12,278 bases of DNA, from contig CALAZX010000032.1 in assembly GCA_937926555.1 (NCBI GenBank), positions 1-12,278 of the forward strand, read 5' to 3'. A program made the translations under genes and the position numbers. Shown piece after piece: positions 1 through 6,389 of the stretch; position 1 is the stretch's first letter; each line of letters begins with the position of its first letter. The stretch is from an uncultured Negativicutes bacterium (lineage in GTDB: Bacteria > Bacillota > Negativicutes > Acidaminococcales > Acidaminococcaceae). The notes below the pieces were generated by a model. That model searched no databases, was not told the origin of the DNA, and saw only the letters and a list, made by a program, of their open reading frames with translations.

Positions 1-15
1 CACATTTTTCTTCAT
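1..15 (-). CDS. 5' end of an unknown gene, cut by window edge
   Basis: Only the first five codons are visible, reading MKKNV from an ATG whose complement lies at 13-15. The call rests on the context upstream. A purine-rich Shine-Dalgarno sequence AAGGGAG (complement of 24-30) sits 8 nt before the ATG, and a candidate promoter and structured leader lie further up. A Met-Lys-Lys start would suit a signal peptide or many cytoplasmic proteins, so nothing can be said about function. It could be a chance start codon. Confidence 0.35.
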
Positions 16-59
16 ACAGATTACTCCCTTACTCATTTCTTGTACTGCCTGTATAGATC

Positions 60-160
60 GGGACCACGTCTTCCGGTCGGGAGGATGGGCCTTCTGGACA
101 TAGAACATACCTTATTGCCCCATTTCCGGGTCAGCCCTACATCAGGAGAAACTGCCCGTT
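60..160 (-). ncRNA. Candidate structured 5' leader RNA, class unknown
   Basis: This block is clearly richer in G and C than the AT-rich DNA on both sides, which is typical of a structured RNA inside an intergenic region. Read on the minus strand it can form three consecutive hairpins. The first pairs CGGGCAG with CTGACCCG (152-158 with 127-134, one bulged A). The second pairs ATGGGGC with GCCCAT (117-123 with 85-90, one bulged G). The third pairs GACC with GGTC (75-78 with 62-65). It lies between a candidate promoter and the Shine-Dalgarno site of the truncated leftward gene, where a riboswitch or protein-binding leader would be. I compared it by eye with the T-box, FMN, TPP, SAM, cobalamin, purine, c-di-GMP, fluoride and ykkC cores and saw no match. 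Confidence 0.35.
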
Positions 161-212
161 TTCATGTCAGAATTTCAATTCCTACTAATCAGATAAAATA
201 TATTCCTTTAAG

Positions 213-241
213 AGTATATAAGAATTCTTATAAAATTAAAA
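213..241 (-). promoter_or_regulatory. Candidate promoter for the truncated left-edge gene
   Basis: On the minus strand a -10 box TATACT (213-218) is preceded after 17 bp by TTTTAA (236-241). The -10 matches the sigma-A consensus at five of six positions, the -35 at only three. The spacer contains most of a perfect palindrome (217-232). Transcription would begin near 206 and give a leader of about 190 nt before the ATG at 15. The assignment is tentative because the surroundings are AT-rich and -10-like strings are common there. Confidence 0.35.
217..232. repeat. Perfect 16-bp palindrome, candidate operator
   Basis: TATAAGAATTCTTATA is its own reverse complement over all 16 bases, and the flanking bases do not extend it. 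It lies between, and slightly overlaps, the -10 box of the candidate leftward promoter, the usual place for a dimeric repressor to block RNA polymerase. I cannot assign it to a regulator family from the sequence. Confidence 0.5.
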
Positions 242-502
242 CCCTTATTTCCCAAAAATGTATACTTTGACTTCGATTAAGAATTTTTATTTATATGAAA
301 ATTTCAGTTTTCCTAAGAATAAAGTTGATTCTCTTCCACTGATAAATTGCTGTATCCTTTTTATATCGGCATTTTTCAGGATTACTGTATGTTCGCGGAA
401 CTTTTCATTCTGTTAGCAGTTTAAAAGGAACAGAGGAGGGAGCTTTTTCGTTTTCTTTTCGCTGTCCTCATCCTCCCCCTCTCCCCCCACAGGATTTTCC
501 CA
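242..502. other. AT-rich intergenic region, no gene seen
   Basis: No convincing coding frame with a ribosome binding site was found on either strand. Short frames such as an ATG with 15 further codons starting near 467 on the minus strand lack proper spacing from a Shine-Dalgarno site. The one notable composition feature is a purine-rich run on the minus strand at 465-489, with two G tracts of five or more. The region separates the secF terminator from the leader of the truncated gene. Confidence 0.6.
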
Positions 503-503
503 C

Positions 504-536
504 AAAAAAATCCCTCCCGGAAAATCCGGAAGGGAT
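504..536 (-). terminator. Rho-independent terminator after secF
   Basis: On the minus strand ATCCCTTCCGGA and TCCGGGAGGGAT form a 12-bp stem (510-536) with a 3-nt loop, followed directly by a run of seven T. The single G-U pair is allowed only in the minus-strand RNA; the plus-strand copy would have an A-C mismatch. This fixes the direction. It ends the yajC-secF unit about 75 nt after the secF stop. Confidence 0.9.
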
Positions 537-554
537 CTGATTGCCTGCAAGAAA

Positions 555-570
555 TACGGAGACATCCGTA
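555..570. repeat. Short hairpin between secF stop and terminator
   Basis: TACGGA and TCCGTA form a 6-bp perfect stem around a GACA loop. It lies in the 3' untranslated tail of the sec unit, upstream of the main terminator, and has no U-tract of its own. It may help stabilise the mRNA 3' end, or it may be chance. Confidence 0.4.
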
Positions 571-610
571 CAGCTATATGATTGTCTTCTGTCCCGCTTC
601 CTGTCGACTC

Positions 611-1495
611 TTATTCGCCGGCCTTCTTGCCCTGGAGGAACAGCCACATGGGGCCTGCCAGGAAGATAGAAGTGTACGCGCCGCTGGCGAAACCTACCAG
701 CATGGCGAAGGAGAAGTTGTGGATCGTCTCGCCGCCAAAGAGGAAGATTGCCACGATGGCGAACAGAGAGGTCAGCACGGTGTAGCAGGTACGGGTCATG
801 GTGGACCAGATGCTGGTGTCGATCAGCTGGGTCACCGTCTCGCTGCGGCGGTGGGTTTTCAGGTTCTCACGGATACGGTCGAAGATAACGATGGTACCGT
901 TGATGGAGTAACCTACAACCGTCAGCAGCGCCGCCACGAAGCTGGAGTCGATCTCCATCTGGAAGAGGGAGAAGTAGCTCAGTGTAACGGACACGTCGAT
1001 CATCAGCGCGATGATGGCCGCCAGCGCGAACTTGAACTGGAACCGGATACTGATGTAGATGATCATCAGCACCCAGGAGATCAGGATCGCCATGATGGCC
1101 TGCTGGATCAGCTCGCCGCCGATGGTGGCGCCCACGTTCTCCACGCGGAGAGTCTGGTAGTCGCCCAGTTTCGTCTTCAGGTCAGCCATGACAGCGGTGC
1201 GCTCCGTGTCGGGGATCACCGCGGTGCGGATGAGGACGCCGTTGGCTTCCACCGCATTGCTGTCCGAACTTTCCAGCTGGATGATGGCGTTGCCCAGGTC
1301 ATGTTCCTTGAGGACATCGCGGACCTGCGCCACTTTCACCTGCTGGTCGAATTTAAGCTCCATGATGCTGCCGCCGGTGAAGTCGATACCCAGGTTGAAA
1401 CCGCGGGTGATCATGGAACCGAAGCCCACCAGGAGGAAGATTGCCGTGATTGTGAAGAAAATCTTCCAGTTTTTAACGATAGAGAATTTTTTCAT
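611..1495 (-). CDS. secF: Protein translocase subunit SecF
   Basis: This 294-residue protein is the SecF half of the SecDF accessory complex, an inner-membrane RND-family device that uses the proton gradient to help pull exported proteins out of SecYEG. A first membrane helix at about 12-30 is followed by the signature GIDFTGG (36-42). A small extracytoplasmic domain runs to about 125. The transmembrane block includes GYSINGTIVIFDRIREN (195-211), the conserved SecF motif of the fourth helix. The length is normal for the family. The ATG directly follows the secD stop with no intervening base, and a strong AAGGAGGTGG Shine-Dalgarno site lies inside the end of secD, so the two are probably translationally coupled. 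It is the last gene of its unit. Confidence 0.97.
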   Translation of the reverse strand: MKKFSIVKNWKIFFTITAIFLLVGFGSMITRGFNLGIDFTGGSIMELKFDQQVKVAQVRDVLKEHDLGNAIIQLESSDSNAVEANGVLIRTAVIPDTERTAVMADLKTKLGDYQTLRVENVGATIGGELIQQAIMAILISWVLMIIYISIRFQFKFALAAIIALMIDVSVTLSYFSLFQMEIDSSFVAALLTVVGYSINGTIVIFDRIRENLKTHRRSETVTQLIDTSIWSTMTRTCYTVLTSLFAIVAIFLFGGETIHNFSFAMLVGFASGAYTSIFLAGPMWLFLQGKKAGE

Positions 1496-2731
1496 TTATT
1501 TCTCCACCTCCTTGGTCTTCGGTGCTCCGGTACCAAACCAGGCGGGATTGCTTGTGAAGTTCGCGTTGATGAGGAACTTCAGCAGGAATTTCGTGATGGT
1601 GACAGCACTGAGCATACTCAGCAGGACACCGATGGCCAGCGTGACGGCGAAGCCTTTTACGGGGCCGGTGCCCAGGTAGAACAGTACCGCACAGGCGATC
1701 AGCGTGGTGATGTTGGAGTCAAGGATGGTCACCAGTGCGCGGGAGAAACCGCTGTCCATAGCGCGGCGCAGGGTTCTGCCCAGGCGTACCTCCTCCTTGA
1801 AACGCTCGAAGATCAGCACGTTGGCGTCAACCGCCATACCGATCGACAGGATGATGCCGGCGATGCCCGGCAGTGTCAGGGTGGCGTTGAGATAACGCAT
1901 CACCAGAAGCAGCATCATGACATACAGCAGCAGCGCGATGTCCGCTACCAGTCCGGACAGACGGTAGAACAGGATCATGAACACGAAGATGCCGATGACG
2001 CCGATGACGAATGCCTTCTGGCTCTTCACTTTGGAGTCCATACCCAGGGTCGGGCCTACGGTACGGTTCTCCAGGATTTCCAGTTTCACGGGGAGAGAAC
2101 CGCTGCGCAGCAGCACTGCCAGGTTCTGTGCCTCCTCGATATTGCGGGAGCCGGTGATCTGTGCGCGGCCGCCGGTGATGGCTTCCTGCACAACCGGTGC
2201 GGTGAGCACCTCACCGTCCAGGGTGATGGCGATCTGCTTGCCCACGTTGCGGGCGGTCAGCTGACCGAACTTGTCCCCGCCCTCGCTGGTGAACTCCAGG
2301 TTTACCACGGCGCGGTTGCCGTTGCCCATGGACGCTTTCGCGTCTTTCAAGTCGGTACCGGTCATGACAACCTTGCCCTGCTGGTCCTTGAATTCCAGCA
2401 TGGCGGTCTTGCCCAGCATGGCGATAGCTTTCTCCGGATCTTTGACGCCGGGAAGCTCCACAATGATACGGTCTTTGCCCTGACGCTGTACCACAGGTTC
2501 CGTCAGGCCCAGGCCGTTGACACGTTTCTCGATGATTTTGGACGCGCGCTCCAGCGCATCGTCGTTCACTTTGTACTGGGGTGTATCCACAGCCTGCAAT
2601 ACGACGTGGGTGCCGCCCTGCAAGTCCAGACCCTGTTTGACCGTATTGGCCAGCGGACGGATATACATGCAGAATCCGCCGATGATGGCCAGTGCGACTA
2701 CCAGGAACTTGCCAAATTCATTCCATCTCAA
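1496..2731 (-). CDS. secD: Protein translocase subunit SecD
   Basis: This 411-residue protein is the partner of SecF. An N-terminal membrane helix (about 8-24) is followed by the D1 motif GLDLQGG (34-40). The large extracytoplasmic P1 region extends to about residue 235, and the five-helix RND block carries GMAVDANVLIFERFKEE (298-314), whose Asp302 lies in the conserved proton-relay stretch. Its size suits the short Gram-positive-type SecD. The start is inferred to be TTG at 2731. It gives MRWNEFGKFLV, just before the first helix, with AAGGGG about 9 nt upstream, and the next in-frame Met (residue 22) would remove that helix. The start overlaps the end of the preceding cyclo-ligase gene by 14 nt. 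The Lys/Glu-rich tail is unremarkable. Confidence 0.97.
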   Translation of the reverse strand: MRWNEFGKFLVVALAIIGGFCMYIRPLANTVKQGLDLQGGTHVVLQAVDTPQYKVNDDALERASKIIEKRVNGLGLTEPVVQRQGKDRIIVELPGVKDPEKAIAMLGKTAMLEFKDQQGKVVMTGTDLKDAKASMGNGNRAVVNLEFTSEGGDKFGQLTARNVGKQIAITLDGEVLTAPVVQEAITGGRAQITGSRNIEEAQNLAVLLRSGSLPVKLEILENRTVGPTLGMDSKVKSQKAFVIGVIGIFVFMILFYRLSGLVADIALLLYVMMLLLVMRYLNATLTLPGIAGIILSIGMAVDANVLIFERFKEEVRLGRTLRRAMDSGFSRALVTILDSNITTLIACAVLFYLGTGPVKGFAVTLAIGVLLSMLSAVTITKFLLKFLINANFTSNPAWFGTGAPKTKEVEK

Positions 2732-3329
2732 GATTATTTTCCCCTTTCATCTGATCGTAGCTGTTTTCTTCGGTCAGGACGCCGTCCACCAGGCAGTCCC
2801 AGGGGTCCGTGGGGATATCATCGCAAAGCAGCGCCTCGCAGGTGATTCCCAGCTTCAGACCCCGGGTCTGCGGCAGAAAACGGTCGTAATAACCGGCTCC
2901 CCGTCCCATCCGTCTCCCATCTCTGGTGAACCCGGCTCCGGGCACCAGGATGAGGTCGATTGATCCGGGGGATAAAAACGTACAGGGTTCGGGGACGGTA
3001 CGGATACCGTAACGGTCCAGGGGCAGATTGTCCAACCGTTCCAGCCGGGCAGCCCGGAATTCCGTAGCGGAGACGATGAAGGGAACAGCTACTGTTTTTC
3101 CCCGGCGCAGCGCTTCGCGCAGCACCCCGTCCACAGAGATCTCTTTATTGAAGGACAGATATCCCAGGACCGTGTCCGCCTTCCGGAAGGCCTCCGATTC
3201 CAGGATACGGCGGCAGACCCCTGCGCTCCAGGTGTCCACCGCCTCATCGGTGAAAGCCGCCGCCCGCCGGAGAACCTCCTTGCGCAGCAGCTTCTTCGCC
3301 GTTCTGTCCTGCTCTGTCTTTCCGCTCAT
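2718..3329 (-). CDS. ygfA: 5-formyltetrahydrofolate cyclo-ligase
   Basis: This 203-residue protein belongs to the family that closes 5-formyl-THF to 5,10-methenyl-THF at the cost of ATP, returning the storage or inhibitory folate to one-carbon metabolism in the cytoplasm. The diagnostic C-terminal motif is present as LVPGAGFTRDGRRMGRGAGYYDRFL (128-152; the Gly-rich part and the YYDR are the key residues). An N-terminal basic stretch with KKLLRKEVLRR (12-22) and the GYLSFNKEIS segment (56-65) also fit. A GGAGGG Shine-Dalgarno site precedes the ATG. It sits between yajC and secD, and its stop lies inside the secD start region, so secD translation may depend on it. There is no functional link to Sec; the linkage is probably organisational. 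Confidence 0.93.
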   Translation of the reverse strand: MSGKTEQDRTAKKLLRKEVLRRAAAFTDEAVDTWSAGVCRRILESEAFRKADTVLGYLSFNKEISVDGVLREALRRGKTVAVPFIVSATEFRAARLERLDNLPLDRYGIRTVPEPCTFLSPGSIDLILVPGAGFTRDGRRMGRGAGYYDRFLPQTRGLKLGITCEALLCDDIPTDPWDCLVDGVLTEENSYDQMKGENNLEME

Positions 3330-3370
3330 CCTATCCCTCCTCTGTACAGAACGCTTTACTTGAAAAGAGG

Positions 3371-3679
3371 TCAGTTCTCGCCTTTTTCAGCCCGTTCCTG
3401 TTTGGCGGGATCCTGGAAACCGCTGATGGCGGAGCGAACGAATTCAATCTCCACGCCTTCAGACACTTCCAGCGTGATCTTATCCTGGCCCACATTGGTC
3501 AGGACACCCATCATACCGCCGATGGTAACCACTTTGTCACCCTTCTTCAGGGAATCCAGCATACGCTGACGCTTCTGCTGGTCTTTTTTCTGGGGTCTCC
3601 ACAGCATGAAATAGAAAATAGCCGCCATCAGTATAAAAGGCCAGATGGCACCTACCATGCCGAATGCATTGCCGTCCAT
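3371..3679 (-). CDS. yajC: YajC, preprotein translocase accessory subunit
   Basis: This 102-residue small membrane protein associates with SecDF. One N-terminal helix (about 8-27) ends in the family signature YFMLWRPQKK (23-32). A charged QQKRQRMLDSLKKGDKVVTIGG segment follows (33-56), then a short beta-rich cytoplasmic domain. The chosen start (ATG at 3677-3679) has a near-perfect AGGAGGTG Shine-Dalgarno site 5 nt upstream. A longer open frame extends to 3796, but it crosses the promoter and terminator and has no ribosome binding site. It is first in the yajC-ygfA-secD-secF unit. Confidence 0.95.
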   Translation of the reverse strand: MDGNAFGMVGAIWPFILMAAIFYFMLWRPQKKDQQKRQRMLDSLKKGDKVVTIGGMMGVLTNVGQDKITLEVSEGVEIEFVRSAISGFQDPAKQERAEKGEN

Positions 3680-3719
3680 AAAAACACCTCCTGGTTGATT
3701 GTATAAAATAACATAGAAC

Positions 3720-3748
3720 ATTATATCAAAAAAACAGTAATTTGTCCT
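3720..3748 (-). promoter_or_regulatory. Promoter of the yajC-secF unit
   Basis: On the minus strand AGGACA (3743-3748), a 17-bp spacer containing a T7 run, and a perfect TATAAT (3720-3725) form a sigma-A-type promoter. The predicted start is near 3713, giving a leader of about 35 nt to the yajC ATG. The -35 box directly abuts the T-tract of the tgt terminator, so termination and initiation are packed back to back. Confidence 0.8.
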
Positions 3749-3749
3749 A

Positions 3750-3771
3750 ATAAAACTGGCGGAACCGCCAA
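3750..3771 (-). terminator. Terminator after the que group
   Basis: On the minus strand TGGCG and CGCCA pair around a GTTC loop (3757-3770), with possible further closure of the loop, and GTTTTATT follows. The stem is short, but the position between tgt and the yajC promoter is right. Efficiency is probably moderate, so some read-through into yajC is possible. Confidence 0.6.
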
Positions 3772-3830
3772 TTTCCTTCCGGACAACCTGTCTCATGATC
3801 TGTTTTCAAGCTGCTTCGCAACTTTTCCAG

Positions 3831-3889
3831 CCGGATTTCAACCGGATTCCGACAGATTCCGGCTGTCCTCCCCTGCCGTGAACCGGCAG
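3831..3889. repeat. Short repeats and hairpin downstream of tgt
   Basis: The 260-nt gap between tgt and yajC holds CCGGATT twice (3831-3837 and 3842-3848), GATTCCG twice (3845-3851 and 3855-3861), and a hairpin pairing CTGCCG with CGGCAG (3873-3889, 5-nt loop). None has a T-tract. No coding frame with a ribosome binding site is seen in the gap. These may act as a structured 3' end for the tgt transcript. Confidence 0.4.
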
Positions 3890-3940
3890 TTTCCTATGCC
3901 GCCGGAGCCATGATCCCCGGCAGCCGGTTCATGCCTGCCC

Positions 3941-5077
3941 TCAGATGTCCGCGGGGCGGGCGTCGTTCTCCTCCCAGTTGTTCCAGAAGTCCCGGCGGAA
4001 TTCCTGGAAACGGTCCTCCTCGATGGCTTCCCGGATCTGCTTTGTGAAGCTCAGCAGGAAGTGGAGGTTGTGGATGGAGAGCAGCCGCAGGCCGAAGGTC
4101 TCCTCCGCCTTGAACAGATGGCGGATATAGGCCCGGGAGAAATTGCGGCAGGTATAGCAGTCGCAATGCTCGTCGATGGGCCGGAAGTCCTCGGCGTACT
4201 TGGCGTTCCGCACGACCAGACGCCCTCTTGACGTCATGGCGGTGCCGTTCCGCGCCACCCGGGTGGGGAACACGCAGTCGAACATGTCAAAACCCAGGTT
4301 CACACCCTCCAGGATGCAGTCCGGCGTGCCCACGCCCATGAGGTAGCGGGCTTTCTGCTTGTCCATCACTTCCGTGGTGTGGGCCAGGATCTCGTACATC
4401 AGCGGTTTCGGCTCGCCTACGCTGAGGCCGCCGATGCCGTAGCCTGCGAAATCCATCTCCTGCAGGGCCTGGGCGCTCATCTTGCGCAGCTCGGGATACA
4501 TGCCGCCCTGGACGATGCCGAACAGGGACTGGTCCTCACGGGTATGGGCCTCCAGGCACCGTTTCGCCCAGCGGGTGGTCCGGTTGGTGGACCGCAGCGC
4601 GTAGGCGTGGTCCGCCGGATACGGGATGCACTCGTCGAACACCATGGCGATGTCGGCGCCCAGCTCCTCCTGGACCCGTACGGACACTTCCGGGGAGAGG
4701 AACTTCTTGGACCCGTCGATATGGGACCGGAACGTCACGCCCTCCTCGGTGATCTTGCGCATGGCGCCCAGGCTGAACACCTGGAAGCCGCCGCTGTCGG
4801 TGAGCATGCCCCGCTTGTAGTTCATGAAGGAATGCAGACCGCCGGCCTTCTTCACCAGCTCGCTGCCGGGACGGAGGAAGAGATGGTAGGTGTTGGCCAG
4901 GATCACCTGGCTCTCCATGTCATACAGCTCCTCCGGGGACAGGGTCTTCACTGTCGCCTGGGTTCCCACCGGCATGAACATGGGGGTCTGGAAAGTGCCG
5001 TGAGGCGTATGGAGACGTCCCCGTCTGGCCTTTCCCCTGCTGTCTTCTTTGATCAGTTCATAAGTTACTGCGTGCAT
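3941..5077 (-). CDS. tgt: tRNA-guanine transglycosylase (bacterial Tgt)
   Basis: This 378-residue enzyme exchanges the wobble guanine 34 of GUN-anticodon tRNAs (Asp, Asn, His, Tyr) for preQ1, the entry step of the tRNA-bound part of queuosine synthesis. The TIM-barrel signatures are all present: DSGGFQVFSL with Asp94 as the presumed general base, VFDEC (147-151), GIVQGG (187-192), GIGGLSVGE (214-222), and FDCVFPTR with Asp267 in the nucleophile position. The structural zinc site is intact as Cys305, Cys307, Cys310 and His336. Length is normal. The ATG follows the queA stop by 10 nt, with GGAG overlapping that stop region, so the two are co-translated. It is the last gene before a terminator. 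Confidence 0.98.
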   Translation of the reverse strand: MHAVTYELIKEDSRGKARRGRLHTPHGTFQTPMFMPVGTQATVKTLSPEELYDMESQVILANTYHLFLRPGSELVKKAGGLHSFMNYKRGMLTDSGGFQVFSLGAMRKITEEGVTFRSHIDGSKKFLSPEVSVRVQEELGADIAMVFDECIPYPADHAYALRSTNRTTRWAKRCLEAHTREDQSLFGIVQGGMYPELRKMSAQALQEMDFAGYGIGGLSVGEPKPLMYEILAHTTEVMDKQKARYLMGVGTPDCILEGVNLGFDMFDCVFPTRVARNGTAMTSRGRLVVRNAKYAEDFRPIDEHCDCYTCRNFSRAYIRHLFKAEETFGLRLLSIHNLHFLLSFTKQIREAIEEDRFQEFRRDFWNNWEENDARPADI

Positions 5078-5087
5078 AAAAACTCCT

Positions 5088-6167
5088 TTAATCCTTTTTC
5101 TGTCCTGCGTCTTCCGCAGCGGAGGCCGGATTGCCTTCCGGTCCGTGGAGACGTGTGATGAACATGGCGTCGCCGAAGGAGAAGAAACGGTATTCCTCTT
5201 TCACGGCGGTCTCGTAGGTCCGCAGCATCAATTCCCTGCTGGACAGAGCGGACACCAGCATCAGCAGTGTGCTCTGGGGCAGGTGGAAGTTGGTCACCAG
5301 CGCATCCACGAAACGCCATTTGTAACCGGGATAGATGAATATGTTGGTCCAGTTGCCGCCGGCCTTGATGGTGCCGTCAGCCCCTGCGGACTCCAGGGTG
5401 CGCACCGCGGTGGTGCCCACGGCCACAATCCGCCGTCCCTGGGCCTTGGCCCGGTTGATCGCCTCAGCCGCCTCGGGGGAGACGCTGTAGAACTCCTTGT
5501 GCATCTGATGGTCCTCGATGTTGTCCTCGCTGACCGGGCGGAAAGTGCCCAGACCCACGTTCAGAGTAACGAAGACCTCCTCACAGCCCTTGTCCTTGAT
5601 CTTCTGCAGCAGCTCCTTGGTGAAATGGAGCCCTGCGGTAGGCGCCGCGGCGGAGCCGGGATCCTTGTTGTAGACGGTCTGGTACCGCTCCTTGTCCTCC
5701 AGGGGAGCCGTGATATACGGCGGAAGCGGGGTCTCGCCCAGCCGGTCCAGAATCTCCTCGAACACCCCGTCAAAAGTGAACCGGGCGATACGGCCGCCGA
5801 AATCGGTATAGTCGATGATCTCGCAGCTCAGGTCCTCGGAGAAGTTGATCTTCGCCCCTACACGGAGCTTCTTGCCCGGGCGCACCAGCACTTCCCAGTC
5901 CCGGTTGTTCATCCGGGTCAGGAGAAAGACCTCCACATGGGCGCCGGTGTCCTTGTGGCCGAAAAGCCGGGCCGGGATGACACGGGTGTCGTTGAACACC
6001 AGCAGGTCGTCCGGACGGAGATAGTCCACCAGGTCGTAGAAGTGGCGGTGCTCGATCTCGCCGGTCTCCTTGTCCACAACCAGCAGCCGGCTGTGGTCAC
6101 GGGGTTCCATGGGATGCTGTGCGATCCGCTCTTTCGGCAGTTCATAGTCAAAATCTGTTACTTTCAT
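5088..6167 (-). CDS. queA: S-adenosylmethionine:tRNA ribosyltransferase-isomerase QueA
   Basis: QueA transfers and rearranges the ribosyl part of SAM onto preQ1 in tRNA, giving epoxyqueuosine. The protein (359 residues from the chosen start) shows FNDTRVIPARLFG, GSAAAPTAGLHFT, VGLGTFRPV, HKEFYSV, VGTTAVRTLES, FVDALVTNFHLPQSTLLML and YRFFSFGDAMFI in the expected order. I chose the ATG at 6165-6167 because MKVTDFDYELP is the canonical QueA start. A GTG two codons upstream (6173) is also open but gives an unusual ME extension. The short polar C-terminal tail (NPASAAEDAGQKKD) is not conserved in the family as I know it. It is directly followed by tgt. The gap upstream to the SpoIID-like gene holds hairpins but no clear promoter. 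Confidence 0.97.
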   Translation of the reverse strand: MKVTDFDYELPKERIAQHPMEPRDHSRLLVVDKETGEIEHRHFYDLVDYLRPDDLLVFNDTRVIPARLFGHKDTGAHVEVFLLTRMNNRDWEVLVRPGKKLRVGAKINFSEDLSCEIIDYTDFGGRIARFTFDGVFEEILDRLGETPLPPYITAPLEDKERYQTVYNKDPGSAAAPTAGLHFTKELLQKIKDKGCEEVFVTLNVGLGTFRPVSEDNIEDHQMHKEFYSVSPEAAEAINRAKAQGRRIVAVGTTAVRTLESAGADGTIKAGGNWTNIFIYPGYKWRFVDALVTNFHLPQSTLLMLVSALSSRELMLRTYETAVKEEYRFFSFGDAMFITRLHGPEGNPASAAEDAGQKKD

Positions 6168-6250
6168 TTCCACGTCTTCTTTCTTTATTCAGTATCGCTT
6201 TTCTGTCTATCGCTGACCCTTCCGCAGAAGGGGGATAATCATGTCTGACG

Positions 6251-6288
6251 CCGGGTCCGGCCACTGGTACAGTGGCGGCCGCACCCGG
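6251..6288. repeat. Long GC-rich hairpin upstream of queA
   Basis: CCGGGTGCGG pairs with CCGGACCCGG (one G-G mismatch) and, inside a 3-nt bulge, CCACTG pairs with CAGTGG around a 3-nt loop, as read on the minus strand. That is about 15 paired positions in 38 nt. No T-tract follows on either strand, so it is not a classical terminator. It lies in the 222-nt gap between the SpoIID-like gene and queA and could be an mRNA processing or stability element, or a palindromic repeat. Confidence 0.55.
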
Positions 6289-6354
6289 TCCGTTGCTGTG
6301 GCGCCGCAAGCCTGCCGCGCCGTCCGGTCATGCCGGAATCCGGAAGCGCCCGGC

Positions 6355-6374
6355 AAAACCGCCGACCTGGCGGT
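6355..6374 (-). terminator. Weak terminator-like hairpin after the SpoIID-like gene
   Basis: On the minus strand ACCGCC and GGCGGT form a 6-bp stem with a 5-nt loop, and a run of only four T follows, starting with the last stem base. It starts 15 nt after the stop codon of the SpoIID-like gene. With so short a T-run it would be at most a partial terminator and could lower expression of queA and tgt relative to upstream genes. Confidence 0.3.
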
Positions 6375-6389
6375 CCTGTTCCCCACCGC

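Noticed and set aside
172..199. A string (ATTTCAATTCC, then AGATAAAAT) resembling the ends of some type I-B or type III CRISPR repeats
   Set aside because: Only one copy is present, no second copy is found at spacer distance on either side, and it falls in the candidate leader of the truncated gene. An array just outside the left edge cannot be excluded.
40..270. A 76-codon open frame on the plus strand at the left edge
   Set aside because: It has no ribosome binding site, crosses from the GC-richer block into AT-rich DNA, and shows no domain. The signals here fit leftward transcription.
267..297. A plus-strand promoter-like TTGACT followed by TATATG
   Set aside because: The spacing of 19 bp is poor, the region is AT-rich, and no plus-strand gene follows.
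578..2845. A 755-codon open frame on the plus strand opposite secF and secD
   Set aside because: It is the mirror frame of two clearly conserved GC-rich genes, has no ribosome binding site or domain pattern, and its sequence is rich in Gln, His and Asp as expected from antisense of such codons.
3680..3796. An N-terminal extension of yajC to 3796
   Set aside because: It would cross the promoter and the tgt terminator. A near-perfect ribosome binding site marks the ATG at 3679, and the resulting start is the usual YajC N-terminus.
3894..4166. A 90-codon minus-strand frame overlapping the end of tgt
   Set aside because: It lies in another frame of a conserved gene, is Pro-rich as out-of-frame GC DNA often is, and has no start signal.
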